From Doryteuthis pealeii (lineage: Eukaryota; Mollusca; Cephalopoda; Myopsida; Loliginidae), in NCBI GenBank assembly GCA_023376005.1, contig CM042138.1, positions 94,475,156-94,539,155 on the forward strand: a stretch of 64,000 nucleotides of DNA, given 5' to 3'. Each line of letters opens with the position of its first letter. Position 1 is the first letter of the stretch. A program made the position numbers and the translations under genes. Positions 41,442-51,937 of the stretch are shown here, in pieces. The notes under the pieces are model-generated. The model was not told the DNA's origin. It worked only from the letters and a program-made list of their open reading frames with translations, and did no database searches.

Positions 41442-42233
41442 GTGCCACAGTTCCTTGAGATACCAGAAGATGAACTCCTTGATACAATTGAATCACTGGT
41501 TACAAAGAGTTCAAATCCCTCCGTCCATCGGCTTGCATTCCGTTCTATCCAACTACATGAACATGAATCAATTCAGGAATATGAAATACGCATGTGCACC
41601 ACTGTTATTGAATGTGTGTATTGTTGTTCCCATTGCAATCATAATTTGTCCGTGGACAATATCAAGGAACAATTTGTCAACGGACTATTCAATGAGTCCC
41701 TGCAAACAGATATCTTAGCCAAGACCACCCAACTATCCAGCCTCGACTCTGTGATCAACTACGCCAATGTATTTGAGTCAGCAGTTCGCGATCAAGCCAA
41801 GCTCCACGACTCAAGCGAAGTTCATGCTGCCCGTCTGTCAGGGTACAGAAATCAACAGCGGAAACGTGTTTCCCGAGCAAACAATTTGGGTCAGACGCCT
41901 ACAAATGCAGGTTCTCACTCATTTCACCAAACCCAGCAGTCAAACTATCCTTGTTCTGGGTGTGGTAGCCTGCAGCATTCATCATTTGCCAGGAAGACAA
42001 TGTGCCCTGCATGGGGACAAACCTGTGGCAGCTGTAAGCGTCGAAACCATTTTTCCTCTGTCTGCCGAGCAGGATTCAAAGTAGCCGAGGTCAAACTCGT
42101 TGCGCGTGTCCAATACGATAACGATAGGGACTGCTTCCGCTCAGCAAACAACATTGAAATTGAAGAGATTCCAGCTACTGTTTCATCAGCGGACAGTCAG
42201 TCACGCAATGGTACTGTGATATATAAAAATTAA
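41442..42233 (+). mobile_element. Gypsy-type Gag fragment with zinc knuckles
   Basis: An open 263-codon + strand frame, stop-bounded upstream at 41433, so the N-terminus is missing or shifted. Residues about 20-120 form a retrotransposon Gag-like helical region (RLAFRSIQLHEHESIQEYEI, IKEQFVNGLFNESLQTDIL). At about residues 170-210 there are cysteine clusters CSGCGSLQHS and CGSCKRRNHFSSVC (C-x2-C-x4-H-x4-C), the nucleic-acid-binding zinc knuckles. Members of Metaviridae (Ty3/gypsy) have this layout. The protease region follows after a 0.76-kb interruption. Confidence 0.85.
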
Positions 42234-42990
42234 TGGTTAACGACATGGAAAGCAGAAGAGAAGAGGCGGATATGACATTAAGGAACGAGAGTACAACGAA
42301 ATCAAAATGCAACAGGTTTAATATATAAATGCACATAAAAAGGTACAACAAGAGAAGAAGAAAGTTCTGGTTTAGTTCGGACAAGCTTCGCGAGGTTTAA
42401 TAACTTCTTTTAGAAGCTAGCGGCACCTCCTCGTTTAGGTATAAGCCGTAATGTTATTATGGGTTTGTTTAGGGTATTTTAAGGTGTTTAAGGGTTGCAA
42501 AAGTTTATTCTGCTAGCAGCCTATTGACTGCAAAGGTATCAAAGTGTGAAGTTTGTCCGTTGTTGCAAATTAGTTCGTCGGCTCCCTCAGTTGTTATCCT
42601 GGTGATATTGGTAATTGGCTGTCAGCCGTCATGGGTCCAAAAAGACAGCAATCTCTCTTTAGAAGCCGGGTTTGTTAACATGGTAGTAAGGTCCGTCATG
42701 GGTTTTACTATCAGTAACCTAGTTCGTAGGGAGAGATAGAGCAAAGCTCTTACCTGTAGTAGTCAGAAGGATTCGCCAAGGGGAGAGAGAGGGACGCGTG
42801 AGTGCCGGTCCCCGAACTGACCCTCAGAAGGGTTACAACTAGAAAGAGGAAGAATTACTAATGGTCAGGGCTATTTATAGAGATCACCCCTGACGGTGAT
42901 GATGATGGCTGCTGCTGCTGCTGCTACTGCTGACAGTCCCCTAAGGCCTAAGTCCGGTGTAGACCGTAGTATTAATATAAAATTTCAATA
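42234..42990 (-). mobile_element. Insertion within gypsy, LTR-like
   Basis: This segment separates the Gag frame from the protease frame and has no matching protein. On the - strand it contains CTATAAATAGCC (TATA-like, about 42880), as expected of a promoter-bearing LTR. Its ends TGATATATAAAAATTAAT and ATTAATATAAAATTTCA are imperfectly inverted. No target duplication was found, so the borders are uncertain. It also holds a short (GCT)n run at about 42909-42925. Confidence 0.4.
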
Positions 42991-42992
42991 GA

Positions 42993-43213
42993 TAAGCATT
43001 TTCCCCGACAGTGGGGCCTCAATATGCATCGGCAACAGTAAACACCTGGAGCTTCTTGGTGTAGATGGGTCTCTGTTACGTCCATGCCACAGGAGGATAG
43101 TTGCTGTTGGAGGCTCCTCTCTTCCATGTCATGGCTGGATCCCTCTTCGTTTAAATGTCAGTGGACACTCAACTACACAACCCGTGTACATTTGTGATAA
43201 AGTTGACAGACTG
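42993..43213 (+). mobile_element. Gypsy aspartic protease fragment
   Basis: Frame starting near 42994: FPDSGASICIGNSKHLELLG, then RRIVAVGGSSLPCHGW and IPLRLNVSGHST. D-S-G-A is the retropepsin catalytic triad (D at 43006) and the later hydrophobic strands fit. The frame stops at about 43215, where the element jumps to the integrase end. Confidence 0.75.
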
Positions 43214-43823
43214 TGATGGAATCCTAACCAACCTGACATATTACAAGCTGCACCCTGAGTGGATCCTAACAGCTCGAAAACGAGAACAATTGACATCCAA
43301 ACGCAACACTGAGAGGCGCAACAGATATAACATTGGCACCAGAGAGCTTGAAACTCTGATGGTGGTGACATATGTAGTCATACAGAGAAAACAGGGTTGA
43401 CACAGGTGGAACAAGACGGGTAGAGTTATCGAGGTCCTTCTAAACAGGCAATATCGAGTGAAAGTCAATGGTTCAGGCCGCATCACCTTGCAGAACCGCA
43501 AGTTCCTTCGACCTAGTGCTATCAAATATGCTCACCCAATCTCACTTTATCCAGAGGTTCCAATCACAAGTGCAGCATCCATGAATACCCAGGCAGAGAC
43601 CACTGTTGTCACCAATCCTCGAGAATCACTCGAAGGCCTCTCAACTAATTCTGTACCTAGATCAAATGAATCTGTTGTCTCCCCTGAGCCATCACAACCA
43701 GGTACCGAGTACGTGAGCACCAACTCAAACACCTCAACAGAACGTGCTCCAGTGATACAAAGCATGCCCCGGGCACTGAAGAGATTGCAACCAGACAACA
43801 AGCCAGGTCTCAATGAACTTTAA
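43214..43823 (+). mobile_element. Gypsy integrase C-terminal end
   Basis: Two + strand frames: HPEWILTARKREQ, RNRYNIGTRELETLMVVTYV (43250-43390), then after a one-base shift GRVIEVLLNRQYRVKVNGSG, RITLQNRKFLRP and a serine/threonine/proline-rich tail to a stop at 43823. This is the GPY/F-like chromodomain-adjacent end of gypsy Pol: W-x-K-T-G-x-V-I-E ... Y-x-V-x-V-D-G-S-G-R. Reverse transcriptase, RNase H and the integrase core are absent between 43214 and here, an internal deletion of several kb. Confidence 0.85.
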
Positions 43824-44765
43824 CTGCCCTCACATGGACTGAATCTCCTTTGACAAGGGGAAATGTATACAATGAACTGTACTGATGAACTTTAATTTGC
43901 TTTTACATGGACCGAAACTCCGTCGGTGGGACAGATGTAGACACTTCTCATACTTTTGTTGTTTATGTTTCAGGCATTGTTGGGTGGTCTCCGTTTACCT
44001 GATTGATCTCACAATTCGTCAGTTCTCCTAACTCTACAGACTCCCAGTAAAAAAAAAAAAAACAGGTAAGTATAAAAACATGTAAGTAGTAAAGACACAT
44101 GTAAGCATTTAGCTATGTTTATTTTCTGTTCCCTGGACTAAGGGAGATAACTAATGTTATACTATTACCATAATGATCTCCCCTGATTTTAATTTCGTGT
44201 TGACGATGCTGTCTAGTTGATCAGTGAATTGACCTTAGATTTCCTTTATCGCTTGTCATGTGAGAGCGTAGATGCCCACAAGGATTACATGGAGTTGCAA
44301 TGTAGAGAATTGTAGGATTCTCTGGGATTGACAATTCACTCATGCAGAGCAGAGGGCCTCTCATGATCCTACAACGCACCATATATATATAATTTATTTT
44401 ACAAAAGTGATATTGTGTATTTAGTAAATGACCATCAATAAAAAAGCAAAATAATATTAAACATTTAATTTATTTTTGATACATTTAAAGCGATTTTTTC
44501 GGTCAATTTCGATCGCGTTCGACCATAAACATTCTTTATAAATGCCATATTTACAAAATTCATGTAACATTAGCGATTTTTTTTAAATTACCAAAAATCA
44601 GGGAATTATCCGATTTTAATGAAATTTTCAGTATATATTATTAATTAATAAATTTTATAATGCATCAGTTATTTTATTTATATTAAGTAAATACTATTTA
44701 CTTAATATTTTTTAAAACTTTTATTCTGTATTCCTTTCTGATGGTGTTAACTGTTTTTCAGAACG
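43824..44765. promoter_or_regulatory. Probable MTO1 upstream region
   Basis: Between the gypsy relic and the MTO1 start codon. It contains GGGAGATAAC (44144 and nearby), a short AT run at 44384 and AT-rich sequence to the start. No promoter element can be fixed; the gene's start context is CAGAACGATGTTG. Confidence 0.3.
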
Positions 44766-44955
44766 ATGTTGTGCTCTTGCAAAAAGTTGATCAGTTCACG
44801 GACTCATTCATTAGCCATTCGATTTTTGAGCTCTCCTTCTTGTGTTTATGATGTGATTGTGGTTGGAGGAGGTCATGCAGGAACAGAAGCTGCCCATGCT
44901 GCTGCTCGTATGGGCGCTGATACACTTCTTATTACTCATAAAATAGACACGATCG
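44766..44955 (+). CDS. MTO1: MTO1 coding exon 1
   Basis: MTO1 (bacterial MnmG/GidA homologue) uses FAD, and with GTPBP3 installs the 5-taurinomethyl-type modification on wobble uridine 34 of mitochondrial tRNAs. The exon encodes 63 codons plus one base. Residues 1-25 are rich in Ser, Arg and Lys with no acidic residue, as in a mitochondrial presequence. From residue 29 comes the FAD-binding Rossmann motif [18 protein letters not shown], and the exon ends [11 protein letters not shown] with the Gly split. The donor is G|GTAAGT at 44956. The start ATG at 44766 is the first in frame and precedes the targeting-like segment. The family protein is about 600-700 residues; only the first part is in this window. 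Confidence 0.93.
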
Positions 44956-46698
44956 GTAAGTTGGTTCCGTTTCAATTAATTTATCATCTGCAAAATTTAT
45001 TTTTCTTGACTTTTCAATATTAAGCATAAGGGAGGCAACTCTTGTAGCATTTTTAATCTTCACCAGAAATTCATGTTCAACGTGAATTTTGAATGATTAA
45101 TGTATAAGTGACATTTAAAGAGTTTCAAGCTCTCTGGTGCCAATGTTATTATTACTGTTGCGCCTCTCAGTGTTAATATATACCACTTATAAATAACTTG
45201 AAGGGTTACCCGGCGTTGTCCAGATGAAGGGAATAGCTTTACATATAAACTTAAGAAATGTCTTCTATAATATATTTGTTCTAAGTTATTTAATTTTTTT
45301 GTTTTTGTTTTTGTTTACTTAGAACTGTAAATTTGTAAATTCCATATCAAAATAGTTTTGTCTTGTTGCACAATGAAGTAAAAAGACATTTAATTTTTTT
45401 AAATAGCTTTCTTATAAAGTTTATTCACAAAAATGTTATTAAAATAAAAAAAAATGAAAAAAATCTTTAAAAAATTATTTTTCTCCAGAGCTCAATAATC
45501 TTTATAGAATATTTTAATCAAAAAATGAATTTAAAGTTTTCTGAATCAAAAAAATATTTTAGTTTTAGTGCATTTTTCATTTTGTAATTCTAGGTCGCTT
45601 TTCATTTTTATGATTTGAATTTTCTTAGGATTTTTTTTTATAAAAATATTTGCATCTAAGGCAGTGAAATTTCATTAGAATTTATAGCAATAATAAAAAA
45701 GGATACAATTTTTTTTACTGTTTTATTTATTTTATTTTTTTTTTGCCTGCAATTTTTTTTTTTTTTTAATTAATTTGGAAATTCAAATTCTGTATGATTT
45801 GTAATATCCTGAAGCAACTTTGTTGATTATTGTTTATAGTTTCAAAGTCACCCTTTTCCCCATGAAATATTTGTTATATAAAAAAAACCTTCCCCTGGAT
45901 CCAATAAATATGGATACAAAATTTGAAAGTTCTATATCAAACTATTGGGCTATGGAAAGAAAGACAAAGAATCTTTTCTTAATTAACAAATCAAGATTTA
46001 TTCTTATTAGCAGAAATAGGTGCTCTCCGTTAAGTGCAAGTATTTAAGTTTTAATGTAATGAAATATAATATTGAATCAGACTAACAAAACTAAATAAGA
46101 ATGCATATAAAAAGATTACTAGTTTTAATTTTATTTTAATCAATTTCTATATAAAATTATACATAGGACTGCTTTTAATATCTTTGAGAATAAAACAATG
46201 TGTAAATATAAAAAAAATACTATTGGACTTTTAGTCATAATAAAATAAAATAAAACAATTATAAATCAATAATACCATACATACATTTATTAGAATAAGA
46301 TTTTTAAGATCAATATACAAATTAGCTTTCTTGTTCACATTGTAAACTGCTATTTAGTTAAATATGTAAATACAGTTGCATGTTATTTGTATTTAGATAA
46401 GGCCAACAGTATTAATAATGTAAAAAATATTTCTTAATAATTGAGATTTAAATATAGATAAAATCATGGATAATATGACTTCAATAACTAATGGAATTGT
46501 GACATTGATGGTGATGTATTTTTGGTTATAGACACACACATAATCTCCATTATAATAAGATGGTAGAAAATATTCTGTATTTGATTGTAGTTTTCAAGGT
46601 TAATTTTGTAAGAGATGGAAAATGAAACTAAACAAAGGCATTAATGATTTAAATGAGAACTTTTACAAAGTATCTAAGAATGTGTTTTTTTCCCCCAG
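44956..46698 (+). other. MTO1: MTO1 intron 1
   Basis: GT at 44956, CCCCCAG at 46691-46698. Phase 1. AT-rich with T and A runs. Contains a - strand gypsy scrap at 45124-45185 and nothing else recognisable; a 75-codon ORF at 45820 has no domain. Confidence 0.9.
45124..45185 (-). mobile_element. Gypsy integrase scrap inside MTO1 intron 1
   Basis: The reverse complement matches 43308-43361 closely: ACACTGAGAGGCGCAACAG, then AACATTGGCACCAGAGAGC and TTGAAACTCT. The same element family as the relic upstream of the gene; only about 60 bp remain. Confidence 0.8.
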
Positions 46699-46794
46699 GT
46701 GCTATGTCGTGTAATCCATCTTTTGGTGGCATTGGTAAAGGTCATCTGATGAAAGAAGTTGATGCTTTAGATGGACTATGTGCAAGGGCTTGTG
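46699..46794 (+). CDS. MTO1: MTO1 coding exon 2
   Basis: A 96-bp exon in phase with exon 1. It encodes [20 protein letters not shown] and [12 protein letters not shown], the highly conserved MnmG/MTO1 block (usual form Q-M-S-C-N-P-S-x-G-G-I-x-K-G-H-L-x-x-E-[IV]-D-A-L-G/D-G) with the conserved cysteine at SCNP. Acceptor TCCCCCAG, donor G|GTAAGT. The exon is a 96-nt intact frame. The 219-codon ORF drawn over it runs into repeat sequence and is not the gene. Confidence 0.95.
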
Positions 46795-46839
46795 GTAAGT
46801 TCTTAGATTGGTTTCTTTTAGATTGGCACCATCAATATA

Positions 46840-47071
46840 AGTTACTAATGCAATCAGTTATTAAGGGTTTTATTAAGAGTTTTATTAACAATGACCGGAG
46901 GGCATTTTTGCGATTGGGCCGGAGACCGAAGGGCATTGTGCGATTGGTCGGAGATCGGACAGATTTTTGTGATGTGACGAAGAAGCCACAGCTCCCCCAC
47001 TTCAAAGGAGCACCCGAACAAAGAGGCCAGCACCTACCTGAACGTTTTGTGATGAGGACATCAGGGGGGAG
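46840..47071 (+). mobile_element. LTR-element 3' internal end with polypurine tract
   Basis: GC-rich stretch ending in TCAGGGGGGAG directly before TGTGACGGAG. A GGGGGGAG purine run before TG is the usual plus-strand primer site of LTR retrotransposons. It contains a short tandem repeat of GGCCGGAGACCGAAGGGC type at 46890-46960. Confidence 0.5.
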
Positions 47072-47470
47072 TGTGACGGAGAACGAAAAAGAGCAAGACT
47101 TTGTCTTGCCTGCCAGGATCAAACCCACATCCTCCCGCATGCAAAAACAAATGCGATTTAGGCACTGGATGGATGCGAGGTGCAATTCAGGTGCCCAGAT
47201 GTTGGAGCCTACACGCATCCATCCAAATGTACGTGAATTGTGCATTGCACGGACACGAGATTTGACTGATGTGCCTGGATGTTGGGGGACTGTGCCCATA
47301 AAAACCAAGTGAGTGGAGCGCTGGACAGTCAGCAGAAGCAGATGACCGACGCAAGACGGCAGTCAGCGACGAAGTGCTTTGTGAACAACAAAGAAATTGA
47401 TTTTTATACAACAAACAATGTAGATTTGCAATTATTTCAATAAAACTTGTTAGAGTGAATGAATTCAATT
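47072..47470 (+). mobile_element. Probable gypsy-type LTR
   Basis: Starts TGTGACGGAG after the purine tract. It contains CCATAAAAACC (TATA-like, 47296-47306) and CAATAAAACTTG (polyadenylation-like, about 47440). The 3' border is not clear and no second LTR is seen. It lies in MTO1 intron 2. Confidence 0.5.
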
Positions 47471-47519
47471 TAAATGATAAGAGGTGATATATCCTGGTTA
47501 AGGGATATATTATGAAGTT

Positions 47520-47770
47520 GGTAGTAAGGTATATTATCGCAGTAGTAGCTGGTGCGTCGATTGGCTGTACGCCTTTCGAGCAGTCGTGGTGGTATTCTGA
47601 CTGGTAGGCGTCGAATGGCAATACGTCTTCCGAGCAGTCGTGGTGGTATTCTGGCTGGTAGGCAAGTAAGCTTAGGCACTTGTACCACCACAGTGTCGAT
47701 TATTTATAGAGGACACTCTCCAATCAGATTATAGTCAGGGGATACCTAGGTATTTACATATTCATTACAT
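47520..47770 (-). repeat. Tandem 70-bp duplication and LTR-like promoter sequence
   Basis: GAGCAGTCGTGGTGGTATTC and CTGGTAGGC with GGCTGTACGCC/GGCAATACGTC occur twice (47560-47620 and 47627-47665). On the - strand CTCTATAAATAATCG at about 47700 is TATA-like. The element class is unresolved. Confidence 0.5.
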
Positions 47771-47817
47771 CAAGAGGTTATCAGTTTATATAACAACAAA
47801 TTTATTATACATATTTA

Positions 47818-48110
47818 CAGGAATGTCAGAGTTGCAGAGACATGGAATAAGCTGCCCGCAACTGTTGTAGGCTGCCGAAGCACTGAGTCTTTCAAAGCCT
47901 CCATGCTTCCTGTAGTCCGCCAACTCTATACCTGATGCCACTCTACACATACATATGCACACGTGCACACACATACATGCATATTACTACTGTAAACTGT
48001 TCATGTTCCTGACACTAATACATTATTCTGATACTAGACATGAGACTTTGATGAGTTGTGGTGCACCTGAGCACTGTACACAATAAATTCCATTATCATT
48101 ATCATTAGAC
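47818..48110 (+). mobile_element. LINE 3' end: C-terminus, UTR and CATTAT tail
   Basis: + strand copy of the element at 38435-38960: R-V-A-E-T-W-N-K-L-P-A-T-V-V-G-C, SFKASMLPVVRQLYT-stop, a TG/CA stretch, CTGTAAACTGTTCATGTTCC, CATGAGACTTTGATGAG, TGTACACAATAAATTCC, then CATTATCATTATCATTA. An AATAAA lies directly before the tail. It sits within MTO1 intron 2. Confidence 0.85.
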
Positions 48111-48429
48111 AAGGCTTAACAATTTCTTGTCTCTCTGAAAAAGACTTTGAAATTTTTAGCCAATGTTAAATAATCTTCTGGGATGACTTTATTGCTTTCA
48201 AGAACTTTTTACAAAAGTTTCAGTTTTCCTTCTATTTCAGTTTGATGTATTTTTATAGTCTCCATTAACACCATGTTTTCAATTAGGTGAAAAGAAAATA
48301 TTTTTACAAACTACTGGCTGATTGTAAAGTAACTTCTGATTTTAAAAATTTTATAATTTATTTCTGAATCATTATTTTTACAAGAAATGAATATGAGAAG
48401 AACACATATAACAGTTTTATCTAAAATTC

Positions 48430-48730
48430 TATTTGGATACCAGCAATCACCTCCAGCCTCTCAAGCCATTTGGGAATCGCATCATTGATCTTCCCAGGAA
48501 CTCTTGTGGAATGGAAGAAATAACTTCTCGTATTCATCCTTCAAGTTCTTCCAAAGTTGCAGGGTGTTAAATCAGAGCTTCTGGCTGGTCCCTCATGCAA
48601 ACCACGTCTACCCATCCATTTCCCAGGAAAATGGTGATTTAGCCATTCACAAACAATAGCAAAATGTGGAGAAGGAGCACCATCTTGCATAAAAATCAAG
48701 TCTTCAATATTCTCCCAAGTATTGATAACT
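48430..48730 (-). pseudogene. Mariner/Tc1-like transposase relic
   Basis: On the - strand: WENIEDLIFMQDGAPSPHFA, VCEWLNHHFPGKWMGRRG, SSDLTPCNFG, then (shifted) IPKWLERLEVIAGIQIEF-stop. The QDGAPxHxA box and the RSxDLxPxxF box match the second and third acidic motifs of DDE transposases, with N (usual D) at the last. 5' truncated and frame-shifted. It may be the source family of the mariner-type ends at 27762 and 40165, but that is not shown. Confidence 0.8.
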
Positions 48731-48851
48731 GGCCAGATTATAAATTATAAAAATCTTTGTTGTGTAAAATAAATGTTTGTTTTTTGGGTTTTTTTCAAAT
48801 TTTTAACAAACTGTCTTATTGAAATGCTGATGTATTTTTCTTTTTCCTCAG

Positions 48852-48907
48852 ATGAAACTGGTGTCCAATATAGATTACTTAATACCAAAAAAGGACCGGC
48901 TGTCTGG
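48852..48907 (+). CDS. MTO1: MTO1 coding exon 3
   Basis: Starts after TTTTTCCTCAG; encodes D-ETGVQYRLLNTKKGPAVW, the conserved D-x-S-G-[IV]-x-[FY]-x-x-L-N-x-x-K-G-P-A-V-[WR] block that in MnmG/MTO1 leads into A/L-R-A-Q-x-D-R. Exons 1-3 sum to 342 nt, exactly 114 codons to this Trp. The next bases are ATAAAGTTC where a GTAAAGT-type donor is expected. Read on, the frame gives Ile-Lys and stops within 30 bp. A weak GT at 48913 would leave two extra codons. The L-R-A-Q-I-D-R exon was not found downstream to 64000. Confidence 0.9.
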
Positions 48908-49099
48908 ATAAAGTTCTTTTTTCTTTATTAAAAAAAAACCTTTCTTTTTACAGTAAATTAGTCTCTGTTAAATGCTAAATTTTGATTCTTCTACTTCTAA
49001 AATCTAATCCACTTCCATATTCATTATTGATTTTTCTGAGTCATATTCCTTCCCTCTCTTGTTAATAGTTTCCATCAAACCCCAGTATTGAAATACAGC
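48908..49099. other. Putative MTO1 intron 3 start or decayed sequence
   Basis: T-rich then A/T-rich; no exon-like sequence. Confidence 0.35.
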
Positions 49100-49262
49100 T
49101 AGCAGGACCTGTGGATATACCACAGTATGATAATCTAATTATTACAATGTTTAATATGTTTACTTAAGAGCTATTGCAAATAGTTCAATATGTAAAAATT
49201 ATAATAATGTTGATTTAATGCTTTCTTTCTTTTTGTTTCTTTCCTTCTTTTCATCTTGGATT
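49100..49262 (+). repeat. GCAGGACCTGTGG dispersed repeat, partial
   Basis: AGCAGGACCTGTGGATATACC, ACAGTATGATAATC, GTTTACTTAAGAGCTATTGC, AAATAGTTCAATATG and a pyrimidine-rich end CTTTCCTTCTTTTCATC. Matches 33835-34010. Confidence 0.75.
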
Positions 49263-49707
49263 AATTTTAAGACTATTTTTCTAGCTTCTATATCTTTTGG
49301 GTCACATGACTGAAATTATCCAATCCCAGCCAAGCTATTAAATTGATCTTTGTGTCATAACCTTGTCAATCACACCCATTTGACCTAATATCTCGGAGTA
49401 TAATTTTTAATTCCCTTTATCAAATTCTACACTCTTCTCAAAATAAAAGATACAGCTAATTTATTATTTAACAAAAATACTGTAAATAAATTTGGTAATG
49501 AATTGCAAACTTTAAAAAATAATTACTGTTTAAAGTTAAAGATTCCTTCTATTTCCCCATAAAGAACAAAATTATGTTAAAACATTTTTCTGTGGGTTGA
49601 ATAAGTATGTATATTGAATTTGGTAGATCTACATCAAATTACTCCACTGTCTTTAAGAGGTTGACAAACTCTTGTCAATTATTTATATGGATGTCTGTTT
49701 CTTTTCC
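49263..49707. other. AT-rich, nothing recognised
   Basis: No exon-like or repeat-border signal. Confidence 0.4.
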
Positions 49708-49865
49708 ACCCTGTTGGTAGGGCTTAGAATATGCTGACTGTATCTCCTTCAGAAAAGACCCCCCCCCCAAAAAAAAATAAAGGGGTTTCCTGTGTTGGAC
49801 ACAGGACGCTAAATTGCATCTGATGGTGAGGCTCCAGTTCTGTATCTCACTCGACAGCAACATAG
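49708..49865 (+). mobile_element. Retroposon copy, internally shortened
   Basis: Head CCACCCTGTTGGTAGGGC, TAGAATATGCTGACTGTATC, then joins CATCTGATGGTGAGGCTCC, a 3' landmark of the long form. A related short form is at 63331. Confidence 0.65.
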
Positions 49866-49889
49866 CTGTGGGGTTTTATTATTATTTTT

Positions 49890-51097
49890 TTTTTTTTTGC
49901 TCACTCTGTATAACAACTGGAAATATAACAACTTGCCACGTGATATGATATGAGGAGGTGCTGAAAACTTCATGTTAACTGCCTGCTGGACACCGGGAGA
50001 TCCTTTGTTGCTAGGGAAGCTCTGCAACCCCTGAACATCCCTGATTCTTGGGGTCACGAGTATGACCTTTTACTGACCACCTTTTGGGGTCAATGTAGAG
50101 AATGCTATCGGGAAGTGACTGAGGATTGATTTGGGAATGGGTCAATGGTAGATGCTGCCTATCTTGGTGCACAAAACTTTAGATCTTTCAACCTGCATGG
50201 AGTATCTGGATACTGTGTTGGATAATCTCCAGGGAATGGACTATTCTTGCCGGCAACTTCACTAGAGGATCCAACAAAACTACTTTACAAGGCATACTTG
50301 AGTTGGATATCATCCCATACCTGGGACCTCTCCAGATGGTACCCTGTGCTCGGGGTCAGACCTTTTCCATTCCGTCCAGACTCATTACACTTTGGAAGAG
50401 AGGATTCCTTTCTAGGTGAAGAGCCCCAATCTCATCAGGGGACTGCGGCACTCTCCTTCAGTAGGGTGCTGGATACTGACCATGTTGAGTCCTCGCATTT
50501 GTGCTATGCCTTGGAATAAGAGGCCACCTATATGGACCCTCTGGAGGATTTTTTTCTCGGACAATCAAGTCCAAAGAGGACTGGAACTTATGTTTAGTGT
50601 AGAATCGCTGGGCCTTCCTGAGCAGAAATCCTTTTCTGATATCGATCAGGAGAAGGTGAGGATGTTCCAGAAGTCCATTAGCTTAAAGGACTATAAATAT
50701 TGTCGAATTACCTTGGCACCTGGACAGGCTGTCGCAAGTTCACTCCAACCACACGATCTCTATCCGCATTTTGGTCCGAGTGGTTCGGAGACTAAAGAGG
50801 GGGGGTGTATACCAACAATACTTAGGTGTTTTGCCAACAGGAGCTTGACGGTACCATTGGAGATATCAAGGTTCTGCCCAACCAATTTGAAGATTACACC
50901 TGGATCCTTCATTGGCCTGTCTTCGAAACAGTCCCGACCCCCACCACCAAGATTCGCCCAGTCTTTAATTGCAGTTTAAAGATTGGAGACTGTTTCCTTA
51001 AACGAGGCAACATAACCAGACTAAATTTGACAGGCAAGATGCTGAGCCTGTTACTGTCATTCAGGTCCAATAAGCATGTGCTGCTTGCAGACATTAG
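49890..51097 (+). mobile_element. BEL/Pao retrotransposon: protease and 5' part of reverse transcriptase
   Basis: Broken + strand frames. LLDTGRSFVAREALQPLN at about 49984 is an aspartic-protease-like D-T-G. Further on SLGLPEQK and DYKYCRITL-like residues (50600-50710) precede the RT: ITPGSFIGLSS in one frame, and WILHWPVFETV, TKIRPVFNCSLK, NLTGKMLSLLLSFRSN and HVLLADIR in another (50850-51097). The W-I-L-H-H/W-P-V and K-x-R-P-V-F-D/N-x-S pattern and LLSFR...V-x-L-x-D-I are signatures of BEL/Pao reverse transcriptase. Many frameshifts; inactive. The LTRs were not found. Confidence 0.85.
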
Positions 51098-51937
51098 GTT
51101 TGGTTTGGTTTGTTTTATGGCATATCAACCTCAGTGGATCATTTAATGCCACTAATGTTTTGAAATAAATCAATTCTAAATGGATAATAGAATTTTTTTA
51201 TAAATACATTTTTCTATTTAACCCATCCAGTAAAGCGTTCGACTAGAAACCAGATGGTTTCTAGTTCGATTCTGTTCCTCGCCAACTCAGCGTATGAGTA
51301 GCACAGGGATCTGTGTGGTAAAGTAAGGAGCTGATAGTAGGTGTAGCGCTCCACCCCAGATGCCAAAAAACAATCTCCTTGGTCTAGTGCTAGGAAAAAG
51401 GGGATAGACTCCCTCGCTGATTGGCTGATACCGACTTTAGGCCGCCCCAACGACTTTACTTACTTATTTAACCCATAGATGGGACCCTAACAGGTACTAC
51501 CACTCCGAGTCAGAGTGGATCAGGGAGCAATGGTGCTCCACATTCCCCAACCCTCCAAAACTGGAACCTCACCATCAGATAGTGTTTAATGTCATTCCCA
51601 GGACATGTAGACCCTCAGCCACCACCTTCTAGCACCCATATGATAAAAAGTGTTGGGGCTTGCTATAAAAGCAATAGGATTGAGGCAATCATATAGGTGC
51701 TAGGGCTTGACGTGACCAACTGATTGATTGGAGAGGGTCACTCCGACCACCCGTCTAGCCTAAGTAAGGTTCCAAGTGGAGTGTTGCAGGTCATGGACTG
51801 CTCATCCACCAAGACTCCGTCCTTAAGCATTCATGGATTGCCACCCACGGCCAACAGGTGGCCCCATTTGGGGGAATCTTACCCCTCTGCAGAGGTGCAG
51901 TCGGTGCATTCTAACGCCCCACCAACAGGGCGGGCAA
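51098..51937 (-). mobile_element. Full-length (CCAAA)n retroposon inside BEL RT, 7-bp TSD
   Basis: Flanked by ACATTAG at 51091-51097 and 51938-51944. In - orientation from a GGGGCGTTAGAATGCACCG head (51927) to TTTGGTTTGGTTTG as the tail complement at 51098. The BEL reading resumes in phase on the right, so the insertion can be removed exactly. It contains a nested SINE at 51226-51464. The best full-length copy here: about 590 bp without the SINE. Confidence 0.9.
51226..51464 (+). mobile_element. tRNA-derived SINE nested in the retroposon, 11-bp TSD
   Basis: Flanked by TATTTAACCCA at 51215-51225 and 51465-51475. The head TAAAGCGTTCGACTAGAAACC and TTTCTAGTTCGATTCTGTTCC is a tRNA-like second half with a B-box-like GTTCGATTC. 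Body continues to GCCGCCCCAACGACTTTACT. Copies of the host retroposon at 32150 and 52745 lack it, giving empty-site controls within the window. Confidence 0.88.

Larger units (their letters stand above)
46795..48851 (+). other. MTO1: MTO1 intron 2
   Basis: About 2.06 kb. It is packed with mobile DNA on both strands: a gypsy-type LTR region (46840-47470), a GC-rich tandem region (47540-47670), a LINE 3' end (47818-48110) and a transposase relic (48430-48730). Acceptor TTTTTCCTCAG at 48851. The phase-1 split codon G|AT gives Asp. Confidence 0.9.

Noticed and set aside
43458..43823. Host Ser/Thr-rich protein
   Set aside because: It continues the gypsy integrase tail (GRVIEV ... VNGSGRITLQNRKFLRP) after a one-base shift.
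46653..47312. 219-codon ORF as one protein
   Set aside because: Only 46699-46794 is MTO1 exon 2; the rest reads past a perfect donor into LTR-element sequence.
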